Assembly: GCF_002556635.1 (NCBI RefSeq)
Contig: NZ_MWMO01000001.1
Location: forward strand, 682,001 to 746,000
Origin: Novosphingobium sp. PC22D
GTDB taxonomy: Bacteria; Pseudomonadota; Alphaproteobacteria; Sphingomonadales; Sphingomonadaceae
Length of the DNA stretch: 64,000 bases
Reading direction: 5' to 3'
The number at the start of each line of letters is the position of its first letter. Position 1 is the first letter of the stretch. The translations under genes and the position numbers were made by a program. Below the pieces are notes generated by a model. It was given only the letters and a program-made list of their open reading frames with translations, made no database searches and was not told the origin of the DNA. Below, one piece after another: positions 10,376 to 18,690 of the stretch.

Positions 10376-11151
10376 GCGCGCTCGAGCAGGATCTCGCGCA
10401 ACGCCGCGATCTCGCCGGGCGCGACGCCGCGTTCGGTGAGATAGCCTTCGGCCGAGCCGCAGCGCGCCTCGATGCTGTCGAGGAAGGCCGAGATGTACGG
10501 CGCACGCGCGGCGCGCAGCGCGTTCATCACCTCGGGCGACAGTTTCGCATAAGGCGAGGCGGCGCCCGGCCGCTCGCCGAAGGCGGTGGTGAGGTCGACG
10601 GCGCGCTCGGTCATGGTGAAATCGGCGACGATCGTCTCGCGTGGCACGCCCAGTACCGCCAGGACGAGCGCGGCGGCGCCGCCGGTGCGATCCTTGCCCG
10701 CCGTGCAGTTGAACGCGATCGGCACTTCGCCCGCAGCGATCATCTTGACGAGCTGGACATAGGCGGGCGCCTGCTGGAAAGGCAGTTCGCGAAAGCCGCC
10801 GGCCATCACTTCCTCGGCATGGGCCTCGCTTTCGATGCCCTGCTCGACCATTTCGTGCAGCCGCCCGAAGACTTCGTTGTGGTCGCGGCACCAGTAGGTG
10901 ATTCCGGCCACGCGGCACCATGCGTTGGGATCGCGCCGCTGCTCGCGCGCCGAGCGGAAATCGACCACGGCGCGAATGCCGAGCGCCGCGAGGTGATCGT
11001 AGTCGGCCTGCGTCAGCCGCGCCATCGAGCCCGAGCGGTAGAGGTGCCGCCACTTCAGCCGGCGACCGTCCCGCGTCGCGTAGCCGCCCATGTCACGAAA
11101 GTTTATGCCGCCCTCGAGCGGGACCAGCCGGGCCCTGACGTCCTCGTCCAT
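10372..11151 (-). CDS. Tyrosine-protein phosphatase family protein
   Basis: A 259-residue protein of the bacterial tyrosine/dual-specificity phosphatase family (Y_phosphatase3 type). The start GGINFRDMGGY is the family hallmark, and the P-loop is NCTAGKDRTG with nucleophile Cys149 and Arg155 in the CX5R pattern. The usual HC is NC here. FDR-like positions upstream include VVDFRSAREQ. No signal peptide is seen. It starts 4 bases after the cupin stop, so it is the last gene of the hyuB-hyuA-cupin-phosphatase run. Relatives can also act on phosphoinositides or other phosphoesters. The physiological substrate is unknown. Confidence 0.87.
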   Translation of the reverse strand: MDEDVRARLVPLEGGINFRDMGGYATRDGRRLKWRHLYRSGSMARLTQADYDHLAALGIRAVVDFRSAREQRRDPNAWCRVAGITYWCRDHNEVFGRLHEMVEQGIESEAHAEEVMAGGFRELPFQQAPAYVQLVKMIAAGEVPIAFNCTAGKDRTGGAAALVLAVLGVPRETIVADFTMTERAVDLTTAFGERPGAASPYAKLSPEVMNALRAARAPYISAFLDSIEARCGSAEGYLTERGVAPGEIAALREILLERA

Positions 11152-11155
11152 GGCC

Positions 11156-11665
11156 TCAGCGCGTGAACGCGGCGGGGCCGGAGGGGCGGATGTAGCGCGG
11201 CATGGCGATACCCTGCGCCTTCGCGACCTCGAGGATCGTCGCCTCCATCGAGCCGGCGTGGCTGGTGTCGATGTAGTTGCCCTCGTCGTCGAAGTTGATG
11301 TTGACCCCGCTCACCACCATGAAGCCCTCGACCGCCTCCTCGCCTTCGGGAATGACCAGCGCGTGGACCGAGCCGGGCGGTTCGTAGAGGTAGCTGCCTT
11401 CACGCTGCACGTCGTCGGGATACTCGGCGTAGTGCCAGCGGCCCTTGGTGGTGAAGAAATGCACTTGGCCGGTGTGGAAATGGCGGGGCAGGCGCGTTCC
11501 GCCGCCGTAGCGCGCATAGAGCACCCAGACCCCGGCGCCCGCGTCCATGTAGAGCGGCCAGAGCATCATCCCCGGGAAATAGGCGCCGAAATCGATTCCC
11601 GGCTCGTCGTGAATGTTCACCGAGAGCAGGCGATCCTGCTCGTGGACGGCGTCGGGAAGGGGCAT
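11156..11665 (-). CDS. Cupin, 2,4'-dihydroxyacetophenone dioxygenase-like
   Basis: A 169-residue cupin resembling 2,4'-dihydroxyacetophenone dioxygenase, an iron enzyme that splits aryl ketones to a carboxylate and formate. Metal ligands fit the family spacing: H62 and H64 (RHFHTG), a Glu in the HYAEYPDD block (about 81), and H101 (GSVHALV). The region GRWHYAEYPDDVQREGSYLY is characteristic. The frame extends 14 codons upstream, but GAGGAGAG lies at the right distance from the ATG at 11665. It is 38 bases after hyuA and 4 before the phosphatase, so part of one operon. The ketone-cleaving role is an inference from fold and motif. Confidence 0.8.
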   Translation of the reverse strand: MPLPDAVHEQDRLLSVNIHDEPGIDFGAYFPGMMLWPLYMDAGAGVWVLYARYGGGTRLPRHFHTGQVHFFTTKGRWHYAEYPDDVQREGSYLYEPPGSVHALVIPEGEEAVEGFMVVSGVNINFDDEGNYIDTSHAGSMEATILEVAKAQGIAMPRYIRPSGPAAFTR

Positions 11666-11703
11666 CGTCTCTCTCCTCTCGCGCCGTCCGATTCGAGCGG
11701 CGT

Positions 11704-13776
11704 TCAAGCCTTCACTAGCTGGTAGTCGCCCGCCGCGTCGACCTGTGCCTTCCAGCCGGGATAGACGACGATCGTGGTGAAGGTCTCCTCGATGATCGCC
11801 GGGCTCATCACTTCCATGCCGGGTGCAAGGTCCTTGCCGAGATAGACGGGGGTGTCCTTGAAGCCGTCGCCGAGGTTCGCGCGGCGGCTCTTGGCGGGCT
11901 TCGGCTCCACGCCCGAGGCGGAGAAGCCCGCGACGACGCTCGGCGAGGGAGTGGCGACGTGCGCGGCGAGGCGCACGCCCGAGATTTCGGGCACCTCGTG
12001 CTCGCGGATATGGTTGTATTCGGCCATGTGACGCTGGTTGAACAGCTCTATCGCCCTCTCGCCGAAGCCGTCGTCGACGAAGGAAAGATCGCCCAGCTTC
12101 ACTTCGGACTTGAAGTCGAACGAGAGCGAGAAGTTCTGCCCCGGATAGCGCATGTTGAGCTGATAGTTCACCCGGATCGTGTCGGCGTCGAAGCGGGCAT
12201 CGGTGAAGTACTTGCGCGCGCGCGTCGACAGATCACCCCAGAGCTGGCGGATTCGCTCGAGATCGAGCGCATGGGCCGAGGCGATGTAGCTGCGCTCCTC
12301 GTCGATCGTGGGATCGGCGACGAGCGTGCCGAGCGCGGAAAAGGTCGGGCTCGCCTTGGGCACGAGCACCTTTGTGATGCCCAGATCCTCGGCCTGGATG
12401 GCGGCGAAGGCAGGGCCGTTGCCGCCGTAGGCCAGCATCACGAGATCCTTGGGATCGATGCCCTTGCCCGCCGTCGTGCGGCGCACGCCCTGGCTCATGT
12501 TGGCGTTGACCACGCGCCAGCAGTCGAACGCGGCATCCTCGGCGCCGTAGCCCATCTCGTCGCCGATCGCCTGGAAGGCCTCGGTGACGCCCGCCTTGGT
12601 GAGCGTGAACGATCCGCCGGCGAACCCCTCGTCGGTCGAAAGGATGCCGAGCATGACGAGCGCGTCGGTCACGGTCGGCTCGGTGCCGCCGCGGCCGTAG
12701 CAGATCGGGCCCGGCTCCGAACCCGCCGAGCGCGGGCCGACCTCGAGCGCGCCCGCGTTGACGTGGCAGATCGAGCCGCCGCCCGCGCCCAGCGTTTCCA
12801 CCTTCACCATCGGCACGCCGATCAGGTAGCGGTGGTGCATGTTCCAGCCGGCTTCGGCCGGCGCCTCGCCGTCGACCACGAGGCTCATGTCGTAGCTGGT
12901 GCCGCCCATGTCGACGCACAGCAGGTTGGGATGGCCCTTGGCGGTGCCGGTGTGCGCCGAGCCGATGACGCCGCCCGCCGGCCCCGAGGCGAGCACGCGG
13001 ATCGGTGCGCCGTCGATGTATTCCTTTGTCATGACCCCGCCGGAGGCCTGCATGACCATGAGCTGGTTCTTGTAGCCGCCTTCGACCAGACTGTGCACGA
13101 GCCGCTCGAGATAGGCGATCACGCGCGGGCCGACGTAGGCGTTGACGATCGTCGTCGACGTGCGGTCGTATTCGGGCGCGCGGGGCAGGACTTCGTGGCT
13201 CGCCGAGATATAGGCGTTCTGGATCTCCTGCGTGACGATCTCCTTGGCGCGCCGCTCGTGCTCGGGATTGACGAACGAGAACAGGAAGCTGATCGCCACG
13301 GCCTCCACGTTCTGGAGGCGCAGCTTGCGGCAGGCCTCGCGCAGCGCGTCCTCGTCGAGCGGCTTGTGCACGCTGCCGTCGTGCAGGATGCGCTCGGGCA
13401 CGGTCAGGCGGCGGCGGCGCGGCGTGATCTGCGGCGGGGGAGCAAGACGGACGTCCCAGATGTCTTCCTTGAAGCCGCGGCGGTACTCGATCTCGTCGCG
13501 GAAGCCCTCGGTGGTGATGAGGCCGGTGAGTGCCCCGTTCATCTCGATCAGGGTATTGTCGGCCACCGTCGTGCCGTGGACGATCGCTTCGCACTGTCCG
13601 AGAAAGTCGCCGAGCGAGAGGCCTTCCTTTTCGGCCAGTACGCCCACGCCCTCCATCACGCCGACCGACCGATCCTCGGGCGTCGAGAGGTTCTTGTGCA
13701 GTATCACCTGCTCACCCTTGAGCAAGGCGAAGTCGGTGAAGGTGCCGCCGATGTCGATGCCGACGCGATAAGTCAT
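11704..13776 (-). CDS. hyuA: Hydantoinase/oxoprolinase family protein, HyuA type (acetone carboxylase beta-like)
   Basis: A 690-residue member of the hydantoinase A / 5-oxoprolinase N-half family. It opens with the phosphate-binding loop GIDIGGTFTDF of the ASKHA ATPase fold and has the later VDMGGTSYD and AYGGNGPAF motifs. Family members hydrolyse hydantoins or 5-oxoproline with ATP, or form part of acetone and acetophenone carboxylases. Length suits a separate HyuA subunit that needs HyuB. The ATG at 13776 has GAGGGG upstream. An in-frame ATG 42 bases earlier is less likely. It lies 214 bases after hyuB and 38 before the cupin. Substrate uncertain: the cupin partner hints at an aromatic ketone. 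Confidence 0.88.
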   Translation of the reverse strand: MTYRVGIDIGGTFTDFALLKGEQVILHKNLSTPEDRSVGVMEGVGVLAEKEGLSLGDFLGQCEAIVHGTTVADNTLIEMNGALTGLITTEGFRDEIEYRRGFKEDIWDVRLAPPPQITPRRRRLTVPERILHDGSVHKPLDEDALREACRKLRLQNVEAVAISFLFSFVNPEHERRAKEIVTQEIQNAYISASHEVLPRAPEYDRTSTTIVNAYVGPRVIAYLERLVHSLVEGGYKNQLMVMQASGGVMTKEYIDGAPIRVLASGPAGGVIGSAHTGTAKGHPNLLCVDMGGTSYDMSLVVDGEAPAEAGWNMHHRYLIGVPMVKVETLGAGGGSICHVNAGALEVGPRSAGSEPGPICYGRGGTEPTVTDALVMLGILSTDEGFAGGSFTLTKAGVTEAFQAIGDEMGYGAEDAAFDCWRVVNANMSQGVRRTTAGKGIDPKDLVMLAYGGNGPAFAAIQAEDLGITKVLVPKASPTFSALGTLVADPTIDEERSYIASAHALDLERIRQLWGDLSTRARKYFTDARFDADTIRVNYQLNMRYPGQNFSLSFDFKSEVKLGDLSFVDDGFGERAIELFNQRHMAEYNHIREHEVPEISGVRLAAHVATPSPSVVAGFSASGVEPKPAKSRRANLGDGFKDTPVYLGKDLAPGMEVMSPAIIEETFTTIVVYPGWKAQVDAAGDYQLVKA

Positions 13777-13831
13777 ATCCAGTCCCCCTCGCGGCAAGCC
13801 TTGGCCCGCCGCCCTCATCTCTCATTCGTCG

Positions 13832-13850
13832 CCCTGAAAGTGTTTCAGGG
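13832..13850. repeat. REP-like palindrome between hyuB and hyuA
   Basis: A perfect palindrome, CCCTGAAA-GTG-TTTCAGGG, inside the 214-base gap between hyuB and hyuA, preceded by CGTCG. It resembles the short CTGAAC-TTGTTTCAG elements scattered between genes in sphingomonads. It could fold in the transcript and modulate hyuA expression. Only one copy was seen in this window. Confidence 0.5.
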
Positions 13851-13990
13851 TCTGTTTCCTTGCGCGCCACCGCGCCGGGAGGCGCAATGGCCGCGAAATC
13901 CGATCGGCATGACGGAACCCCGCCGAACCGCCGCCTCGCGTTTGCTGTCCGGATGATCGGATGAAACGAACCGCATCGGCAGGCCGGTTC

Positions 13991-15820
13991 CTATTCGGCC
14001 GCCTCTTCCAGCAGCGTGTCGCGGCCCATCTTCGTGCGCAGCGCTTCGGTCGCCTCCACATCCACCGCGAGGGTATAGTCCTCGAGGCTCCCGGTGAAGA
14101 CGACGCCGTACTTGGCGCGTGCGGCTTCCACGCTGACGTACTCGTCGAGCACGTCGTCCTTCACCGCCTCCGGATCGCGCAGCAGCGGAAAGCCGAACCC
14201 GGCGCCGCCGCCGTGCTGGTAGGCGATCACCGCTTCTTCGGGCAGGAGGTCCTGCGCGGTGTGCTCGATCTTGCGCTCGTTCTCGGAGCCCACCTCGAAG
14301 TGGTTCGAATAGGGAATCGCATCCTCGCCGCCGCACATCCCGCGCAAGGGGTGGTCGGCAGAGACCATCCACGCCACCGCCGAGGTGGGCTTGAGCACCT
14401 GTTTGACGTTGAGCGAGCCCGGCGCGCCGCGCCACTGCCCCGCGCCGCCGCCGTCTGTGGTCATCTCGCGGCTGATGTTGAGGATCGGGAAGCGGCTCTC
14501 GGCATCCTCGGCTTCGGACAGGATCAGCGAGCCGAGCGCATTGGGGCACGAGCCCCAGCCGTCGATGCCCTGCACCGCGCTGGTGTCCATCGAGCGGCAG
14601 TCGACGCCCTGGTCCATCCACATCATGCCGTTCTCGTCGAAGCCGACCACCATGTTGGGCATGCCGATCTTGTAGAGCTGCGGCTGACTGCGCTCGGGCG
14701 CGACCGCGCTCAGGGCGAGGCAGACCGCCTCGGTGATCTCGCAGGCCGGGTGGAACGAGCCGAGCGCGGCGGGCTTGTTCGCCGGGGGCTGGGCGATGCA
14801 GCCTTCGGGAATGACGATGTCGACCGCGTTGAAGAAGCCCTCGTTCTTGACGATCGTCGGGTCCATCGCGGCGACGACCTGGGTCATCACGTAGCTGCGC
14901 GAATTGGCGAAGGTGTTCCACACGCCGACGAGTTCGGGCCGGTCGTCGGTGCCGGTGAGATCGACGGTGAGCTGGTCGCCCTTGATCGTGCAGGTGACGT
15001 GGACCTTGATGTCCTTGGTGCCCGCGGTGTCGTGGTCGATCAGCACGGTCGCCTCGTGCGTGCCATCGGGCCACTTGGCCACTTCCTCGCGCACGCGGCG
15101 CTCGGTGTGCTCGATCGACTGGTTGATCGCCGCCTTGACCGTTTCGGCGCCCCACTTGGCGATCAGCTTTTCCAGCATGCGGTTGGCGTGCTGGACGCCG
15201 CCGATCATCGCCGCGATGTCGCCGGCGAACGTGGCGAAGCGGTTGTTGCGCACCACGAAATCGAACACGTCCTTGCGCAGCTCGCCGCGGTGGACGAGCT
15301 TGAGGCAGGGGTAGATCACGCCTTCGGTGAACACGTCGGTAGCGTCGAGCGAAAAGCCCCCCGGGTCCTTGCCGCCGGTATCGCCCTGGTGCGCCTGCAG
15401 CGTCTGGATGCAGATCAGTTCGCCCTTTTCGTCATAGACAGGGCCGTAGACGTTGTAGTCGGGCAAGTGGCCGCCGCCGTGATCGGGGTCGTTGGCGAGA
15501 AAGACGTCGCCCGGGCCCCAGTCGTAGCGCTCCTGGTTCATCAGCCCCCAACGCGTCTCCATCTGGTTGACGAAGGTGAGATGCGGCGTGCCGACCGCGC
15601 CCATCGCCAGTCGGCCGTTGGCATCGACGATCGCGGCGTTGCGCTCGTTCGACTGGTTGATGATCGGGCTCGAGGCAGCGCGGCCGAGGAAAGTGGCGGA
15701 CTCGAAGCACACCGTCTCGAACGCGCCGCGAATGATGTCGGCGGTGACCTGGTCGATGTTCACCGAGGTCGGCAGCGGATCGCGCCGCGCGGCGAGCCTG
15801 CGGTTGAGTTCGTAGGACAT
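13991..15820 (-). CDS. hyuB: Hydantoinase B family protein, HyuB type (acetone carboxylase alpha-like)
   Basis: A 609-residue protein of the hydantoinase B / 5-oxoprolinase C-half family, partner of HyuA. Diagnostic blocks include NQSNERNAAIVDANGRLAMG, GDVFLANDPDHGGGHLPDY and a Gly-rich C-terminal HGGGAGFGFPLLRDP. It starts at ATG 15820 with GGAGAGGA upstream, which is better than the in-frame ATG 33 bases earlier. It is the first gene of the minus-strand run hyuB-hyuA-cupin-phosphatase and is divergent from the nuclease-peptidase gene. Whether the complex hydrolyses a lactam or carboxylates a ketone cannot be told from sequence. No small gamma-type carboxylase subunit is present. Confidence 0.88.
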   Translation of the reverse strand: MSYELNRRLAARRDPLPTSVNIDQVTADIIRGAFETVCFESATFLGRAASSPIINQSNERNAAIVDANGRLAMGAVGTPHLTFVNQMETRWGLMNQERYDWGPGDVFLANDPDHGGGHLPDYNVYGPVYDEKGELICIQTLQAHQGDTGGKDPGGFSLDATDVFTEGVIYPCLKLVHRGELRKDVFDFVVRNNRFATFAGDIAAMIGGVQHANRMLEKLIAKWGAETVKAAINQSIEHTERRVREEVAKWPDGTHEATVLIDHDTAGTKDIKVHVTCTIKGDQLTVDLTGTDDRPELVGVWNTFANSRSYVMTQVVAAMDPTIVKNEGFFNAVDIVIPEGCIAQPPANKPAALGSFHPACEITEAVCLALSAVAPERSQPQLYKIGMPNMVVGFDENGMMWMDQGVDCRSMDTSAVQGIDGWGSCPNALGSLILSEAEDAESRFPILNISREMTTDGGGAGQWRGAPGSLNVKQVLKPTSAVAWMVSADHPLRGMCGGEDAIPYSNHFEVGSENERKIEHTAQDLLPEEAVIAYQHGGGAGFGFPLLRDPEAVKDDVLDEYVSVEAARAKYGVVFTGSLEDYTLAVDVEATEALRTKMGRDTLLEEAAE

Positions 15821-16142
15821 GGGCGTTCCTCTCCGGGCGGTCCTTCTTGTCATCCCGGACTAGGACAGCGGCCGGGCCGCTTCTCGACAAACCGCGCCAA
15901 GCGGCATGCAGGAGGCGAAAGGCGAGGGGCATCCGGCGCGCAGTCAAAGCTGGCATTTCGGATCGTGTTCAAGTTGTAAGAATTGCGATCTAGACGTATT
16001 CATTCGAAAAGGGATTCGAAAATCGGCGATTCGGAAAAGGCGACCGAAAAGTAAAGCGCTGACTCCAAGGTTTACTTTGAGATCCGATAACTTTGCGATG
16101 ACGTTGCCGTGACGGCGCGGGCAAGCTCGGGGAGGGGCAACC
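15821..16142. promoter_or_regulatory. Divergent intergenic region with repeats
   Basis: A 322-base gap between hyuB and the nuclease-peptidase gene. Its right half (about 15965-16090) is much more AT-rich than its surroundings. It holds direct repeats of ATTCGAAAA (16002-16010, 16014-16022) and ATTCGGAAAA (16029-16038), then a perfect 8-bp inverted repeat AAAGTAAA (16048-16055) / TTTACTTT (16071-16078) with a 15-base spacer. This looks like a promoter-operator region for the gene at 16143. Confidence 0.5.
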
Positions 16143-17912
16143 ATGGACTATACGACGGTTCATCCGCTTTCGGCGAGCCAGGCGCATCATATCGACCTGC
16201 ATCTCTGGCGCGGGGCGCCGCAGAACCTCGATCCCGACAGGCCGGTGCAGATCCTCGTCAATCAGGGCTACGTCGTCGGCTTCTCGCCCACGACGCTCCA
16301 GCCCGCCTGGTCCGCCTATCGCGTCGCGCATGCCGACGCGCACGTCGATTACGCGCGGCCGATGCACTATTACGCCGACTTGCGGCTCGACGAGGCGCAC
16401 CGGCTGAGCAAGGCGACCTTCGGCAAGCTCGGCGGCATTCCGCTCAATGTCGGGCACATGACGCCCAACGAGGTGATCAACCGTCAGTTCGGGCGGCTCG
16501 CGCAGCTCGAGACCTTCCTGATGTCGAACATGAGCCCGCAGTACGGCGCGCTCAACAGCGGCGTCTGGCTCAAGCTCGAGGATGCGATCCGCGCGATCGA
16601 GGACGAGCCGGGCAAGGACCACGTCTGGGCCACCGTCGGGCCGGTCTTCGGCGAGGAACCGGCGTTCGTGACGCGTGACGGAGGCAAGCTCGTGCCCGTG
16701 CCCGAGACCTATTTCGCGATCATCGTCGATCCGCATACCTATCCCTACGACACCCCGTCGAAGGTGCGGATCGACTGTTTCCTGATCCCGCAGACCGCGC
16801 CGCGCGGCTCGACGCCCGACGCCTATCCCGCGACGCTGGAGGAGATAGAACGGCGCACGCGGCTCAGGTTCTTCGCGTCCTGGGGCCGGACTTATGCGCT
16901 TGGCCAGCAGGCGCGGGAGGACGCGCAGCCGCAAAGCCGCCTGATGCGCGCGATCGCGGCGAAGAAGGACGAATGGGCCGCCGGTTTCGGCCTCGCCGCC
17001 AAGGCGCAGCCCGATGCCGAGACCATCGCCGGGCTGATCGACAGCCTCAAGGCGGAGGCCGACGCGATCAACGCGCAAGTCAGCCAGCAGGGGCGCGCGG
17101 TCACCGAGGAAGAGCGGGTGCGGATCGAGACGATCCAGCATACGATCTCGTGGCTATTGCGCGCGCAGGAGATCGCCGGCGCTGCCGAACCGGCGAGGCC
17201 CGCCGAGGGCGAGCCCGCCGCCAACCTGGTGACCTACAAGATCATCAGCGACCTCGGCGATCGGCTCAAGATGGGCGCACGCAGCGCCTGCAACTTCTGG
17301 AACCGCTTCGTCGAGCCGGTCTATTCGATCGTCATCCGGCTTGGCGTGTTCACCGAGGAAAGCAATACCATCGCCTATGCCAGGCAGCCCTACGACAACG
17401 GTGACGGAGTCCACTACGGCGAGGTTCGCTTCAACACCAAGTTCCTGATGGACTACTCGGACGAGGAGATCGCCGGGACCATCATTCACGAGATCGGCCA
17501 TACCCTCGGCATCGGCTGGAAGGTCTGGGACACGCTCTACGACCGCGATACGGGCAAGTTCCTGGAGCCCGCCGTCGAGCAGGTCGCGGGTCTTTCGGCG
17601 ATGGAGGTCGAGCGCGGCGGCGGTCCCGGCACGATCTATTCGCACTGGTCCGAGACCCTCTTCGATCGCGAGTTGATGACGGGCTACAAGGACAAGGGCG
17701 AGTTCGTCCTGCCGGTCACGATCGACGTCATGGAAGCGTTAGGGCACCGCGTTCGCGAGCGGCTCGCCTTCGCGATGAGCCTCGAGGTGCTCTTGCGCGA
17801 CGCGAAGAGCATGGTCTTCTCGCGCCAGGGCGAGGCGCGCCGGCTCGATCTCGACTATTACAAGGAGACGCCGGTCGTCGAGACCTTGCCGCACGTCCCG
17901 GAGTTCGATTGA
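16143..17912 (+). CDS. Fusion of NUC1-type nuclease domain and leishmanolysin-like (M8) zinc peptidase
   Basis: A 589-residue two-domain protein. Residues about 30-245 resemble DNA/RNA non-specific (His-Me finger) endonucleases: NQGYVVGFSPTTLQPAW, LNVGHMTPNEV with the catalytic-type His105, the Mg-site Asn129 in SNMSPQYGALNSGVW, and VWATVGPVFG. The usual DRGH reads NVGH, so Asp and Arg are lost. A helical linker (about 290-345) leads to a zinc peptidase: HEIGHTLGIG (H449, E450, H453), a distant third ligand H501 in YSHWSETLFDRELMTG, and the Met-turn (M512), the leishmanolysin arrangement. No signal peptide or membrane segment. The ATG follows a strong GGGGAGGGG site. Function unknown: an effector or toxin, or a stress-released hydrolase, are possible. 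Confidence 0.8.
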   Translation: MDYTTVHPLSASQAHHIDLHLWRGAPQNLDPDRPVQILVNQGYVVGFSPTTLQPAWSAYRVAHADAHVDYARPMHYYADLRLDEAHRLSKATFGKLGGIPLNVGHMTPNEVINRQFGRLAQLETFLMSNMSPQYGALNSGVWLKLEDAIRAIEDEPGKDHVWATVGPVFGEEPAFVTRDGGKLVPVPETYFAIIVDPHTYPYDTPSKVRIDCFLIPQTAPRGSTPDAYPATLEEIERRTRLRFFASWGRTYALGQQAREDAQPQSRLMRAIAAKKDEWAAGFGLAAKAQPDAETIAGLIDSLKAEADAINAQVSQQGRAVTEEERVRIETIQHTISWLLRAQEIAGAAEPARPAEGEPAANLVTYKIISDLGDRLKMGARSACNFWNRFVEPVYSIVIRLGVFTEESNTIAYARQPYDNGDGVHYGEVRFNTKFLMDYSDEEIAGTIIHEIGHTLGIGWKVWDTLYDRDTGKFLEPAVEQVAGLSAMEVERGGGPGTIYSHWSETLFDRELMTGYKDKGEFVLPVTIDVMEALGHRVRERLAFAMSLEVLLRDAKSMVFSRQGEARRLDLDYYKETPVVETLPHVPEFD

Positions 17913-17927
17913 CGCCGTCTCCTTGCT

Positions 17928-18668
17928 TCAGCAGTTCAGACCACCGTTCACGCTGATCACTTGTCCGGTGATCCGGGCCGCGTCGTCCGAACACAGGAAG
18001 ACCGCGAGCGGGGCGATGTCGCGCGCGGTGGGCAGGCCGAGCCCGGCGCGGCGCGCCGCCTTCTCCATGCGTGCCGAGCCCATCCGCCGCGCGCTCTCGC
18101 TATCCTCGACGAAGCTCGGCGAGATGCAGTGCGCGCGCACGCCGCTGCGCGCCGCTTCCATGGCGAAGTTGCGGATGAAGCCGATCGCGCCCGCGCGCGC
18201 GGCGCCGATCATGGCCTGGCGCGGCGCGGCGAAGACGCCCGCGTCCGAAACGAAGGAGATCAGCGTCCCGCCGTCCTGCTCGAGGAAAGGCCAGGCCGCA
18301 TGGGCGAGTCGCTGCAGCCAGCCCACCGACAGATCGAGGAAGGTGCCGTAGGCGTCGGGATCGGTGTCGGAAAACGGCCCGACGATTCCGGCGGGACCGG
18401 TCGCGGTGCAATCGATCACCGCGTCGAGCCGTCCGAACTGCTCGGCCACGTCGGCGACGAGCAGTTCGGCCGCATCGCTCGAGCGGACGTCGACGACGAA
18501 GCCTTCCGCCTCGCCCGAGGCTTCGCCCGACAAGTCCGCGACGAGCGCGTGCACCTTGTCCTCGCTGCGCCCGTGGATCGCCACGGTCCAGCCGTACGCC
18601 ACCGCCTCGCGCGCGATCGCGGACCCGATCGAGCCGCTACCTCCGGCGATGAGCATGACGCGTTTCAT
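17928..18668 (-). CDS. SDR-family protein lacking the catalytic Tyr-Lys pair
   Basis: A 246-residue short-chain dehydrogenase/reductase fold. The cofactor loop is AGGSGSIGSAIA (normal TGxxxGIG type), a Ser sits in ISFVSDAG at the place of the catalytic Ser, and the C-terminus ITGQVISVNGG is typical. The YxxxK motif is absent: the aligned stretch reads MIGAARAG, with Ile for Tyr and Arg for Lys. It may therefore be a binding protein or use altered chemistry. It converges on the nuclease-peptidase gene (15 bases between stops) and lies 22 bases after dnaB on the same strand. Confidence 0.8.
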   Translation of the reverse strand: MKRVMLIAGGSGSIGSAIAREAVAYGWTVAIHGRSEDKVHALVADLSGEASGEAEGFVVDVRSSDAAELLVADVAEQFGRLDAVIDCTATGPAGIVGPFSDTDPDAYGTFLDLSVGWLQRLAHAAWPFLEQDGGTLISFVSDAGVFAAPRQAMIGAARAGAIGFIRNFAMEAARSGVRAHCISPSFVEDSESARRMGSARMEKAARRAGLGLPTARDIAPLAVFLCSDDAARITGQVISVNGGLNC

Positions 18669-18690
18669 CGATGCGGAATCGCGGGCGCGA

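Noticed and set aside
11959..15979. Two long plus-strand open frames (about 665 and 672 codons) opposite hyuA and hyuB.
   Set aside because: They are antisense shadows of the two hydantoinase genes, which have conserved motifs and clear starts.
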